A model generated the notes under the pieces. It had not been told where the DNA came from. It searched no databases and worked only from the letters and a program-made list of their open reading frames with translations. The position numbers and the translations under genes are program-made. Positions 53,214 to 62,798 of a stretch of 64,000 nucleotides of DNA are shown one piece after another; the stretch's first letter is position 1; every line of letters begins with the position of its first letter. This DNA comes from Marinifilum sp965230805 (GTDB taxonomy: Bacteria; Bacteroidota; Bacteroidia; Bacteroidales; Marinifilaceae): positions 3,906,001 through 3,970,000 of the forward strand of contig NZ_OZ246019.1 in assembly GCF_965230805.1 (NCBI RefSeq), read 5' to 3'.

Positions 53214-56200
53214 ATGAATTTTCTCAGACTAATAGTCCTTTTTCAATTCTTTATCACATTTCATATTCAGGCTCAAACGATTAAAAGCAAGATCGATCTT
53301 TTTCAAATACCCGAAAAACCTGAATTTGTAAGTAATGTAATTCGTGATATCTATCAAGATAGTCTTGGATACCTTTGGTATTGTAAAGAGGATGGTGTTT
53401 TTCGATATGATGGTTTCAAGTATGAACATTTTGTAGCAAAAAGTAGTGGAAAGAAGGGGCTATCTAATTCAATTTCAAGTTGTATTGCAGAGATAACCAA
53501 TAATCGACTTTTAATAGGAACTAAACTAGGTCTCAATATTTATCATCGAATTGATAACTCTATTGATCACATATTTTTATCTGATATGACTAAAGATATT
53601 CAATCAGATAGAATTAAATGTATTAATGTGATTAACAATACGAAAGTATTGGTAGGTACGGATCAGGGTTTGTTTTTAATTGATGATTTTGACGATTTAC
53701 ATGAGATTTCCATTTTTTCTGGGAAGATAGGGAAAGTACATCAAATCCTAAATTATTCGAAAAATTCATGTTTGGTGTGTACCGATTCAGGATTCTATTT
53801 GGTTTCGTTAGGAACCAAACAGATAAATGCTCTGCATTTTACGAAAAATAATATCCCATTTAATGAGTCAATTAAACGAGTTTTTTTAGATAATGAGCAG
53901 CAACTTTGGCTTGTAAGTAAGACTGGATTGTATATCTCGAAGCCTATTCATGACTTAAGTGCCTTTAATGCAGTTAAAATTAAATCGATTCAGGATGTTT
54001 ATCCATTTATCGATGTTGAAAACCAGATACAAATCAAAAGCTTTTATCAGGACTCTAATCAAATGATTTGGATTGCTGTTTTCGGTAGTGGATTTTATAA
54101 AATTAATATTCCAAACGGAAAATGTGAACATTATTCCATATACAATTCATCGCTCAGAACCAACTTTGTTACATGCTTTTGTGAAGATTTTTTAGGACAA
54201 ATATACATAGGTACCGAAGCAGGAGCTAATATATTCAGGCATTCTGCAAATCAGTTTATCAACTACAGTAAAATTCCTTACAAGAATAAACAAGCCATAT
54301 ATAACCTTCACGAAATACTTAAAGATAAGGACAATCGTTTATGGGTTGGATCGCGTGGTAGTGGACTAACGGTTATAGATTCCACCAAAAAGCAGTCTTG
54401 GAATTTTAGTTATCAGACCGGACATCCCATCGACACAATTCGAATGATATTGCTTGATAGCAAGGATAAAATATGGATTGGTAGTGGCTCGGGTGTTTAT
54501 ATCTATGATTACAAAGAAACTAAGAATTTAGAAGCATTTGACAGAAGTAATCCCTTTAAAAGAAATATTCGGCTCAACAATGAGTATATATATTGCGCTT
54601 TTGAAGATCGTTTCTCGAATGTATGGATTGGAACCTTAAGTGGATTATGGTTTTACGAAAGAGCAAAAGATACCATTACAAAGGTAACAGGTAATGCACT
54701 AGGTAAATTCTTATATAATGAGGTGGTATATTTTATCGAAAAGGATAAGCAAGGAAGAATTTGGCTTGGAACGCTCGGAGGGAAGTTGGTTTATTTCGAG
54801 GACCTTGAGCCAAATTATCATCAAAATCCTGAATTTGTTAAGATTAACCAAAGATATGCCACAACACCTGCAATTTACTTCATTGACCTATTAAATTCCA
54901 CTAAGGGTCAGATCTGGCTAACAACAAATATTGGATTGTATCAGGTAGATCTGGAAGCCAATACAATAATTCCGGCTTTCAAAGATAATCTTTTCCAAAT
55001 TAATATGTTTGGTATATTAGAAGATCAGTATCATACGCTGTGGATCAGTTCTTCCAAAGGATTATATAGGTATGATTATGAGAAAAATAGTGTTGAACAC
55101 TATTTGCTTAAGGATGGTTTACCTACTTTGGAATACAATGGAGGAGCTGCGTTTAAGGACTCATTGGGGAATCTTTACTTCGGATCGAGGATGGGGATGT
55201 TGAAAATCAAACCAAAACCGTTTTATGTTGCCAAGCACTCTCCAAATAATACCATTCATCTGGTAGGTTTAAGTGTAAATGGAAATGTTATTGATCCGAA
55301 AATTGCTCCTTCTGTAATTACAAAGCACATTTCTATTGCAGATGAAATACATTTGGCCAGTAGTCAGCGATCCATTGGAATTGAAATTTCGGCATTCAAT
55401 CATTATTACCCTTCTAATAATACATTCCTCTGTAAAATGGAAGGTATCGATGGTAATTGGATAGAGTTGCAAAATACAAACTCAATTAACTATGTAAATA
55501 TGCCTTCGGGCGATTATAAATTTTTGTATAAAATCAAAGGCACAAACGATTATAAAAGTGTTGCAGTTAATGTTGATAGTTACTGGTATGTTCGTTGGTG
55601 GTTTATAAGTTTATTGGTGCTTACGATTCTTGGTGTGATGTATTACATTTATATTGTTCGATTGAAGAAAATAAATCTGGAACAAAAATTACAAATTGCA
55701 AATATCGAAAAAGAAAAGTCGAATGAGTTTTATGAAACAAAACTTCGATTCTTCACCAACATATCCCACGAAATTAGAACACCCTTGTCTTTAATAATTT
55801 CTCCTATAAAAAATTTACTTAAAAATTACCAGTTCAATCATGAGGTTATCGATCGCCTAAAAGTTGCAGAGCGCAATAGTCACAGGTTATTGCATATCGT
55901 GGATGAATTACTCGACTTTAGGAAGATAGATCAAAATAAAGTACAGATGAAAGTATCAAATTACGATATTCAGTCAGACCTGGCTGAGATCTTTGAGAGC
56001 TTTTCATATTACGCTTTGGATAAAGGAATCAATTTAAAGTTTGAGAAGACTAAAAGCATTAATCTTTGGTACGATAGGTCAATGATTAATAAAGTAGTGG
56101 TAAATCTTGTGTCAAATGCCATAAATGCTTGCAAAGAAGGTGATGTTATTACGATAAGTTGTTTTAATGATGATACTAAATTTAGATTTGAGCAGGGTGA

Positions 56201-57323
56201 ATCTTTTTTAGTTCTGAATCCAAAACAAAATAAAAGGTTTTTTTATATAAAAGTTACCGATTCTGGTTTTGGCATGTCTAAAGAAATGATTGAGAAAGCA
56301 TTTGACCGGTTTTTTGTAGGAGCTAAGTCATCGGGTACTGGAATTGGTTTGTTTTTGGTTAAAAGATTTATCGAATTTCATAGTGGTTTGCTAGCGGTAA
56401 ACTCTAAAGAGGGTATTGGAACAATTTTTACAATTGGCTTACCATTTGGCAAGGAGCATTATAAAGAGTCTGATTTAAGGGGATGTTATATTGCAGAAGA
56501 AAGTGATTCCTCGCACGAGTATTTGTTAGAAAAAACAACAAATTCAAACCTATTGGTGAATAAAAAATGTGATGAGGATAAACCTTTACTTCTCATCGTA
56601 GAAGACAATGTGGAATTGCGAAATTTTATTGAGCTTGAATTAAGTGATAACTATCGAATTAAAACGGCTTCGAGTGGAGAGGAGGCTTGGAGTGGCATTC
56701 AGAAAGACAGCCCGGATATTATTATTAGTGATGTGGTTATGAATGAAATGAGTGGATTTGAACTTTGCAGTAATGTAAAAAATACACTTGATTATTGTCA
56801 TATTCCGGTAGTCTTATTAACCGCAAAAATTCTGGATAGTGACCAGGTGGAAGGATTTACATGTGGTGCAGATGCATATGTAAAAAAACCTTTTAATATC
56901 GAAATATTGATTGCTAATATTAATAGTTTATTAGAGAATCGGAAAACTTTAAAAGATCATTTCAATAAGATTGGAACATTTAATTTTGAAAGCATAAAAA
57001 TTAATGACCTGGATAAAGACCTGCTGCAAAAAATAAATAAGATCATTGAAGAAAATATAAGCAATCCGGGATTGTTAATGGATGATTATGCATTAGAGTT
57101 GGGATTGAGTCGTACTCAGTTCTATCGTAAAATAAAATCCTTAACCGGACAAACTCCAAACAATTTTGTAAAGATTACCCGAATAAATGTTGCCCACAAA
57201 TTAATAAAGGATACAAATTTAACCATAGCAGAAGTGGCATATAAGACAGGATTTACTAATCCAAAATATTTTAGTAAATGTTTTAAGCAACAATTGGGCT
57301 TTCTTCCATCAGAAGTAATATGA
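53214..57323 (+). CDS. Hybrid two-component system sensor/regulator (HTCS)
   Basis: A 1369-residue one-protein glycan sensor of the Bacteroidetes type. The signal peptide ends near FHIQAQ. The periplasmic part (about 25-700) is built of two-component-propeller repeats with WIG/WIS-type blade ends (LWVGSRGSGL, IWIGSGSGV, VWIGTLSGL). The Y_Y_Y domain covers about 705-787 and one membrane helix about 795-817. In the cytoplasm come the histidine kinase with His852 in ISHEIRTP, the ATPase domain (NLVSNAINA, DSGFGMS, GTGIGLFLVK), the receiver with Asp1173 in IISDVVM, and a C-terminal AraC helix-turn-helix (about 1270-1369). It sits directly before the fifth SusCD pair, the usual arrangement for its target. 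It may also control the second enzyme block. Confidence 0.96.
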   Translation: MNFLRLIVLFQFFITFHIQAQTIKSKIDLFQIPEKPEFVSNVIRDIYQDSLGYLWYCKEDGVFRYDGFKYEHFVAKSSGKKGLSNSISSCIAEITNNRLLIGTKLGLNIYHRIDNSIDHIFLSDMTKDIQSDRIKCINVINNTKVLVGTDQGLFLIDDFDDLHEISIFSGKIGKVHQILNYSKNSCLVCTDSGFYLVSLGTKQINALHFTKNNIPFNESIKRVFLDNEQQLWLVSKTGLYISKPIHDLSAFNAVKIKSIQDVYPFIDVENQIQIKSFYQDSNQMIWIAVFGSGFYKINIPNGKCEHYSIYNSSLRTNFVTCFCEDFLGQIYIGTEAGANIFRHSANQFINYSKIPYKNKQAIYNLHEILKDKDNRLWVGSRGSGLTVIDSTKKQSWNFSYQTGHPIDTIRMILLDSKDKIWIGSGSGVYIYDYKETKNLEAFDRSNPFKRNIRLNNEYIYCAFEDRFSNVWIGTLSGLWFYERAKDTITKVTGNALGKFLYNEVVYFIEKDKQGRIWLGTLGGKLVYFEDLEPNYHQNPEFVKINQRYATTPAIYFIDLLNSTKGQIWLTTNIGLYQVDLEANTIIPAFKDNLFQINMFGILEDQYHTLWISSSKGLYRYDYEKNSVEHYLLKDGLPTLEYNGGAAFKDSLGNLYFGSRMGMLKIKPKPFYVAKHSPNNTIHLVGLSVNGNVIDPKIAPSVITKHISIADEIHLASSQRSIGIEISAFNHYYPSNNTFLCKMEGIDGNWIELQNTNSINYVNMPSGDYKFLYKIKGTNDYKSVAVNVDSYWYVRWWFISLLVLTILGVMYYIYIVRLKKINLEQKLQIANIEKEKSNEFYETKLRFFTNISHEIRTPLSLIISPIKNLLKNYQFNHEVIDRLKVAERNSHRLLHIVDELLDFRKIDQNKVQMKVSNYDIQSDLAEIFESFSYYALDKGINLKFEKTKSINLWYDRSMINKVVVNLVSNAINACKEGDVITISCFNDDTKFRFEQGESFLVLNPKQNKRFFYIKVTDSGFGMSKEMIEKAFDRFFVGAKSSGTGIGLFLVKRFIEFHSGLLAVNSKEGIGTIFTIGLPFGKEHYKESDLRGCYIAEESDSSHEYLLEKTTNSNLLVNKKCDEDKPLLLIVEDNVELRNFIELELSDNYRIKTASSGEEAWSGIQKDSPDIIISDVVMNEMSGFELCSNVKNTLDYCHIPVVLLTAKILDSDQVEGFTCGADAYVKKPFNIEILIANINSLLENRKTLKDHFNKIGTFNFESIKINDLDKDLLQKINKIIEENISNPGLLMDDYALELGLSRTQFYRKIKSLTGQTPNNFVKITRINVAHKLIKDTNLTIAEVAYKTGFTNPKYFSKCFKQQLGFLPSEVI

Positions 57324-57369
57324 GAATTCTCACCATAAATATTGACAATTTGCTTGTTTGTACAATATT

Positions 57370-57510
57370 TACCCTCTTTTGGTACAATTCTCCCCACGCT
57401 TAAAAAGCAAAGATGAGAGAGTATAAAGTCCAAACATATAGGTAATTATAATTTTGCTGAAATGGTTTGGAATAAAAATTACCCCTTTTTGGTATAATCG
57501 ATACCCATTT
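57370..57510. promoter_or_regulatory. Direct repeat, candidate HTCS binding sites before the fifth susC
   Basis: TACCCTCTTTTGGTACAAT followed by CCCCA (57370-57396) and TACCCCTTTTTGGTATAAT followed by ACCCA (57479-57507) are the same motif, about 110 bp apart, in the same direction. They lie between the HTCS stop and the susC start. HTCS regulators usually bind such direct repeats. Confidence 0.5.
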
Positions 57511-57591
57511 TGAAATGAGAAGGTTTATAGATTTGAAAGACTTTGACCGCGGAGTTAATTAATAAATCATTTTAACCTAAATCATTTTAAT

Positions 57592-60500
57592 ATGAAACAA
57601 CTAAAATTACCCGGAAGGGTTAAACGAGTCTTATTGGCAATGGGAATTGCTATAACAAGTACTTCGGGATATTCTTTTGCAGGTGTAGTAGAGAGTATTA
57701 ATCATGATAATGATGCGATATTCTCGGAGCAGCAAGAACAAAAGATTACAGGAACTGTTACCGATGACAGTGGCATTGGTTTGCCCGGAGTTTCGATTTC
57801 AATTAAAGGAACAACTACCGGAACAGTTACCGATGTATATGGCAAATATCAGATTTCAGCCTCTCCAACCGGAGTTCTGGTTTTTTCATTTGTAGGTATG
57901 AAAACACAGGAGGTAAATATTAATGACCAAAAAATTATTAATGTAACTCTTGAAAATGACGCAATCGGTTTGGATGAAATTGTTGCCGTTGGTTACGGAT
58001 ACCAAAAGAAGGCTAACCTTACGGGGGCAACCACAATCGTTAAATCGGAAGAATTGGTAAAGAGACCGGTTAGTAACAGTGCATCAATGTTACAGGGGCG
58101 TGTTGCGGGTTTAAATATTGTTCAAAATTCCGGTCAACCGGGTGATGAAGGTATTAGAATAAGACTACGTGGAATCAGTAGTTTTAAAAACTCTACACCT
58201 TATGTATTGATTGATGGAATAGAAGGTGATTTGTCAGCACTTAACCCAAGTGATATTGAAAATATAACTGTGCTTAAAGATGCTGCATCAGCTGCAATTT
58301 ATGGTTCAAGAGCTGCCAATGGAGTTGTTTTGGTAACAACAAAAAGCGGTGTAAAAGGTGAAACCAAGGTAGAGGCCAGTGTAAATTTTGGCTTACAAAA
58401 GGCTACAATCTTACCTGATTTTATTTATAATTCTGTAGAACATATGGAATTGTGGAATAAGGGTGCTGCTCACACCGGAGTTTCTCAAGTGTATCCGCAA
58501 GAAATGATAGATGCCTATAGAAATGCAGAACCTGGTGATCCTAGGTATCCGAATTTTAATTGGATGGATCACATGTTTAAAACAGCTAAGAGACAGGAAT
58601 ATCAATTGGCTATTAGTGGAGGTAGTGAGAAGAATACTTACTATATAAACATGGGCTTCATGGATCAGGAAGGTATAATGGAAGGGTATGGTGCAAAAAA
58701 ATACTCAGCCAGATTTAAAATGGATCTTGAGCTTAACAAAAGCATAAATTTTGGATTCAATACTGGTTTCGTTTATCGTGATGAGGAAGAACCTACAAAT
58801 GAAAGTATTTATGAGCAGATGCTTTATGCATATACAATGCCTCCAACAATGTCTCCTTATTTGTCTGATGGATCAGGACGACATTCGGCACGCGATATTC
58901 CAGAAATCTGGAGAAATAGAAATCCTCAAGCGGTAGCTGATAATCCGGGATATACTCATTACGATAAATACGAGATAAGTCCGCAAGCATATATAGATAT
59001 CCATCCATTTAAAGGATTTTCCTGGAAAACTACTGCAGCATGGAGATATGATCGCACAGAAAAGGAACATATGTATGAAGAAATGACAGGATATGTGTTT
59101 TCAACAAATGAATTTTTTGGGACCTATGAACCATTTCAGGAAGGTGTGTATCATAACGACTGGAGAAGTTCGAATATTCATTTCAACTCCATTATAAATT
59201 ATAACAAAGCGATTGAAGATCAAAATTTTAGTCTTGTTGCTGGTTACGAACAACAGGAAATGAACTATGACAATATATATGCCTATCGTCCGAATTATTC
59301 TTCCATTAAAACAACGGATATTGATGCAGGTACTCCTGAAGATCAAGAGTTGTCAGGAAATACTAGTTCATGGTCATTGCAATCACTTTTTGGAAGGCTT
59401 AGCTACGATTATAAAGGAAAATACCTTGTCGAAGGTAATTTACGTTACGATGGAACATCTAAGATGGCTAAAAAGCATCGTTGGGATCTGTTTCCTAGTA
59501 TGTCTTTAGGATGGAGACTGTCTGAAGAAGATTTTATGGAAGATTTAAGCTGGTTAGATAATTTAAAGCTTCGTGTTTCTGCGGGCCAGTTAGGTAACCA
59601 AGCGGTGTTAAGCGATTATCCATATCAAGAATTGTATGCAAATTCGTTGTATCCTGTAAATGGGAGTTTGCAATCTGGTATAAGTGCTAATGCATTATCG
59701 AATCCAGACTTAGTATGGGAAGTGGTAACAACCTATAACCTAGGGGTGGATCTTTCTGTAAAGAATGGATTGTTTGGTTTGGAATTAGATGTTTACAAGA
59801 AAGAGACAGAAGGAGGTCATGATAGAGCTCAAATTCCTGCAAGTGTTGGAAAAACGCCACCTTTGGTGAATTATAAAAACATGGAAAATACTGGCTTTGA
59901 AATAACTCTGCGACATTCGAACCGAATTGGAGAATTCAAGTATGATGTAAGTTTTATGGCAGATCATTATAAAAACAAAATTACTAAAATCGAAGATAAT
60001 AACTGGGGTAGTACATTTTATGGTAGATCTAATGTAGAAGGTCATGCTATTAACGAGTATTACATGTTGGATTGGATAGGAATTTATCAAAATCAAGATG
60101 AAATTGATAATTTGCCAATCTACGAACCGTTTAGATCACAAACACAGCCAGGTGATCTTATTTTTAGAGATGTTAACGAAGATGGAGAGATAACCATTGA
60201 AGGTGGAAAAGGTGATAGAGTTTTTATAAAAGGTTACCATCCAAAATTGAATTACTCTTTTAATCTTAATATGGAATATAAAAATTTCGATTTATCGATG
60301 TTTTGGCAAGGAGTAGCAGGTAAAAAGAATCTAGCACGTTGGATAGGTTATGAGCCATTTATGCAAGGAGGTCCAGTCACTAAGAAATGGAGAAATGCAT
60401 GGGATGGCGAAGGTTCAACGAACTCTATGCCGGCTTTGTATAACATTGGTCAAATATATAGATATAATCCAATTACGGAAAGAGTAAGTGATTTCCATTT

Positions 60501-60729
60501 GCATGATGCTTCATATTTAAGATTAAAAAACATACAATTGGGCTATAATTTGCCACAGACTATCTGTTCAAAAATAGGTGTTCACAATTGTAGAATTTAT
60601 GTTTCGGGTGATAACTTAATTACATTTACAGATTTTGAATATGATCCGGAAAGATCTAATGATAATTTCACTACCAATACTTTCCCTCAACTTAAGACGT
60701 ATTCTATTGGGGCTAAATTAACTTTCTAA
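57592..60729 (+). CDS. SusC-like TonB-dependent outer-membrane transporter (fifth pair)
   Basis: A complete 1045-residue SusC homologue, the longest in the window. The signal peptide ends near TSGYSFAG. The carboxypeptidase-regulatory-like domain covers about 50-118 (LPGVSISIKGTTTGTVTDVY). The linker IVAVGYGYQKKANLTGA leads to the plug with YVLIDGIEGDLSALNP and AIYGSRAANGVVLVTTKSG, and the barrel ends GAKLTF. It closely resembles the fourth SusC in the plug region. It lies 268 bp behind the HTCS gene, with the candidate regulator repeat between them. Confidence 0.95.
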   Translation: MKQLKLPGRVKRVLLAMGIAITSTSGYSFAGVVESINHDNDAIFSEQQEQKITGTVTDDSGIGLPGVSISIKGTTTGTVTDVYGKYQISASPTGVLVFSFVGMKTQEVNINDQKIINVTLENDAIGLDEIVAVGYGYQKKANLTGATTIVKSEELVKRPVSNSASMLQGRVAGLNIVQNSGQPGDEGIRIRLRGISSFKNSTPYVLIDGIEGDLSALNPSDIENITVLKDAASAAIYGSRAANGVVLVTTKSGVKGETKVEASVNFGLQKATILPDFIYNSVEHMELWNKGAAHTGVSQVYPQEMIDAYRNAEPGDPRYPNFNWMDHMFKTAKRQEYQLAISGGSEKNTYYINMGFMDQEGIMEGYGAKKYSARFKMDLELNKSINFGFNTGFVYRDEEEPTNESIYEQMLYAYTMPPTMSPYLSDGSGRHSARDIPEIWRNRNPQAVADNPGYTHYDKYEISPQAYIDIHPFKGFSWKTTAAWRYDRTEKEHMYEEMTGYVFSTNEFFGTYEPFQEGVYHNDWRSSNIHFNSIINYNKAIEDQNFSLVAGYEQQEMNYDNIYAYRPNYSSIKTTDIDAGTPEDQELSGNTSSWSLQSLFGRLSYDYKGKYLVEGNLRYDGTSKMAKKHRWDLFPSMSLGWRLSEEDFMEDLSWLDNLKLRVSAGQLGNQAVLSDYPYQELYANSLYPVNGSLQSGISANALSNPDLVWEVVTTYNLGVDLSVKNGLFGLELDVYKKETEGGHDRAQIPASVGKTPPLVNYKNMENTGFEITLRHSNRIGEFKYDVSFMADHYKNKITKIEDNNWGSTFYGRSNVEGHAINEYYMLDWIGIYQNQDEIDNLPIYEPFRSQTQPGDLIFRDVNEDGEITIEGGKGDRVFIKGYHPKLNYSFNLNMEYKNFDLSMFWQGVAGKKNLARWIGYEPFMQGGPVTKKWRNAWDGEGSTNSMPALYNIGQIYRYNPITERVSDFHLHDASYLRLKNIQLGYNLPQTICSKIGVHNCRIYVSGDNLITFTDFEYDPERSNDNFTTNTFPQLKTYSIGAKLTF

Positions 60730-60741
60730 AGATTTAATATT

Positions 60742-62280
60742 ATGAAAATAATTAATATCATATACCTAATCATTTTGGTGGTCTTTAGCTCATGTGAAGA
60801 CTATCTTGAAAAAGTTCCTAATTACTCAGCATATGCTGAGGGTTATTTTGATTCTGAAAAAGCAGCCCAAGAGTCTAGAATTGGCTTATATGCGAAAATG
60901 TGGCTTCGTGGTCATGATAGCAATGACAGACCTATTTATAATCGTTATTTAACTGATAACAGATATACTTTAGATGCAACAACGGATCAATTGTATGCAC
61001 AATATGATTGGGGAGCCTCAAAATCAATTTATCAGGGAATAATCACACCTGAAACTGGCGGATTAGTCAGTGGATTCTATAAAGAAGCTTTTTCGGTAAT
61101 TGCGGCTGCTAATGATCATATTGCGAATGTTGGTGCAATGAGCGATGATTTGTTCGAAAATATGACAAAAGAGGCGTATTTGGCAGATGCAAGATTCTTA
61201 AAAGCGTTTTATTATTTCTACTTAACAGAACTTTACGGAGGAGTACCGCTGTATAAGGAAAAGATTGCTAATAATGATCTTGATGCTTATGAAATCGCCA
61301 AATCATCAAAAGCAGAGATCGTTGAATATATTTTATCAGAGTTAGATATTGCTATTAATTCACTTCCCGAAAAATCCTATGATGGATTTATTACAAAAGG
61401 TGCGGCTCAAGCATTGAAAGCTAAAATTTTATTGCAAAATGGTCAGTGGCAGTTGGCTGCCAATGCGGCCGAAGAAGTTATTAAATCCGGGCAATTTAGC
61501 TTGGATCCGGATTACTTTAACCTATTTATAAAAAAAGGGCAGGCAAATAGTAATGAAATTATTTTTGCTTCAGAATTCCAATATCCTGATGTAGCTCACA
61601 GTTTAACCAGAACTTTGGTTCACTCCTCAGGAGGAACACCTCGTCAGGAGTTTGTTGATCAGTATTTGATGTCTGATGGTCTTGCAGTTGGAGTTTCATC
61701 TCTTGAAAGTGCAGATTATCAAAATCGAGATCCTAGATTCTATCTTTCAATTTATCCTGAAAATCACGACTGGTATGATGCTATTGGAAAACTGGTAAAA
61801 TACGAACCAACCCAGACAGGTTGGTATATTAAAAAATATTTCGATAGAGATATAACCGACGATAATTCTATTCATGTTGGTGGATCTAGTGAGCAAAGTA
61901 TTATTCATCTTAGATATGCAGATGTTCTTTTAATGTATGCCGAGGCAAAATATGAACTTGGTCAGTTTGATCAGACGGTTTATGATCAAACAATTAAATT
62001 GATTCGTAACCGAGTTGGAATGGCTAATGTAAATGTTGATACAATGCAGGATACTGATAAATTTAACCTGATAAAATACGAGCGCAATATTGAGTTGGCT
62101 TTTGAAGGTCATAGGCGTTTTGATTTATTGCGTTGGGGTGAATTAGGAGAAACGATCGTAACTCTAACTGATCCTTTGGGGGTTGCAATTGTTTGGAAGG
62201 ATCATTTTACACTTTGGCCTTTTACAAATAGTGAGCTTAATCTAAACCCAAATTTGGTACAGAATTTAGGTTATAATTAG
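60742..62280 (+). CDS. SusD-like surface glycan-binding lipoprotein (fifth pair)
   Basis: A 512-residue SusD/RagB homologue 12 bp after its susC. Lipobox VVFSSC, Cys18. The helical half has ADARFLKAFYYFYLTELYGGVPLY. The C-terminal half has KYERNIELAFEGHRRFDLLRW, and the protein ends LVQNLGYN, one residue longer than the usual ending. A long hairpin about 160 bp downstream probably ends the unit. Confidence 0.95.
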   Translation: MKIINIIYLIILVVFSSCEDYLEKVPNYSAYAEGYFDSEKAAQESRIGLYAKMWLRGHDSNDRPIYNRYLTDNRYTLDATTDQLYAQYDWGASKSIYQGIITPETGGLVSGFYKEAFSVIAAANDHIANVGAMSDDLFENMTKEAYLADARFLKAFYYFYLTELYGGVPLYKEKIANNDLDAYEIAKSSKAEIVEYILSELDIAINSLPEKSYDGFITKGAAQALKAKILLQNGQWQLAANAAEEVIKSGQFSLDPDYFNLFIKKGQANSNEIIFASEFQYPDVAHSLTRTLVHSSGGTPRQEFVDQYLMSDGLAVGVSSLESADYQNRDPRFYLSIYPENHDWYDAIGKLVKYEPTQTGWYIKKYFDRDITDDNSIHVGGSSEQSIIHLRYADVLLMYAEAKYELGQFDQTVYDQTIKLIRNRVGMANVNVDTMQDTDKFNLIKYERNIELAFEGHRRFDLLRWGELGETIVTLTDPLGVAIVWKDHFTLWPFTNSELNLNPNLVQNLGYN

Positions 62281-62437
62281 AAATTTTGAGTATAAGTAAT
62301 TACAGGCATCAAAATTAATAATCGACACGCATAATATATTTTTATCGCCTTATCTGATTCAGATTAGAGTGTTTAAATATTGTATATGGTAAAGAATGCA
62401 TGTAATTCGCAACTATGAGTTAAATCGTTAGTATGAC

Positions 62438-62474
62438 TCTCCGAGATTAGTGCTACCAGCACTAATCTCGGAGA
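62438..62474 (+). terminator. Long perfect hairpin after the fifth SusCD pair
   Basis: CTCCGAGATTAGTGCT / AGCACTAATCTCGGAG around the loop ACC, plus one more T-A pair, gives a 17-bp perfect stem. It is followed by AAAATTT rather than a T run. The 518-bp gap it lies in otherwise holds only AT-rich sequence and the inverted repeat at 62715. Confidence 0.65.
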
Positions 62475-62714
62475 AAATTTAAGTCAAGAATTTATGTTTG
62501 CAAGAATATGAATCTATGTTTTGGCAAGAATGCTATGTATAAATGGGAACCTGTTAGGAATGAATATAAATTTAAACAATTAGACTTTTTTCGACAGAGT
62601 TTAAATGATAATTAGTAAGTTAATCAAGCTTGTGAAATCATTTTTTTATAGGTTACACGTGTATAAATGGCTTATAGAAAGGACAGTTTTAAGATAAATG
62701 CTATAAAAGTTATT

Positions 62715-62744
62715 TTGGTTATATAATAAAACAATTATAACCAA
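62715..62744. promoter_or_regulatory. Inverted repeat upstream of GH97
   Basis: TTGGTTATA and TATAACCAA form perfect 9-bp arms with a 12-bp AT-rich spacer, ending about 55 bp before the GH97 start. An operator for a dimeric regulator is possible; the motif is seen nowhere else in the window. Confidence 0.35.
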
Positions 62745-62798
62745 CAATTTGATTGGAGAGTTGAGAAATTATATGGGGTGTTTATAAATCAGTTTATT

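Noticed and set aside
53230..57300. HTCS read as separate sensor kinase and response regulator genes
   Set aside because: The frame is continuous from signal peptide to AraC domain and all hybrid domains are present in the expected order.
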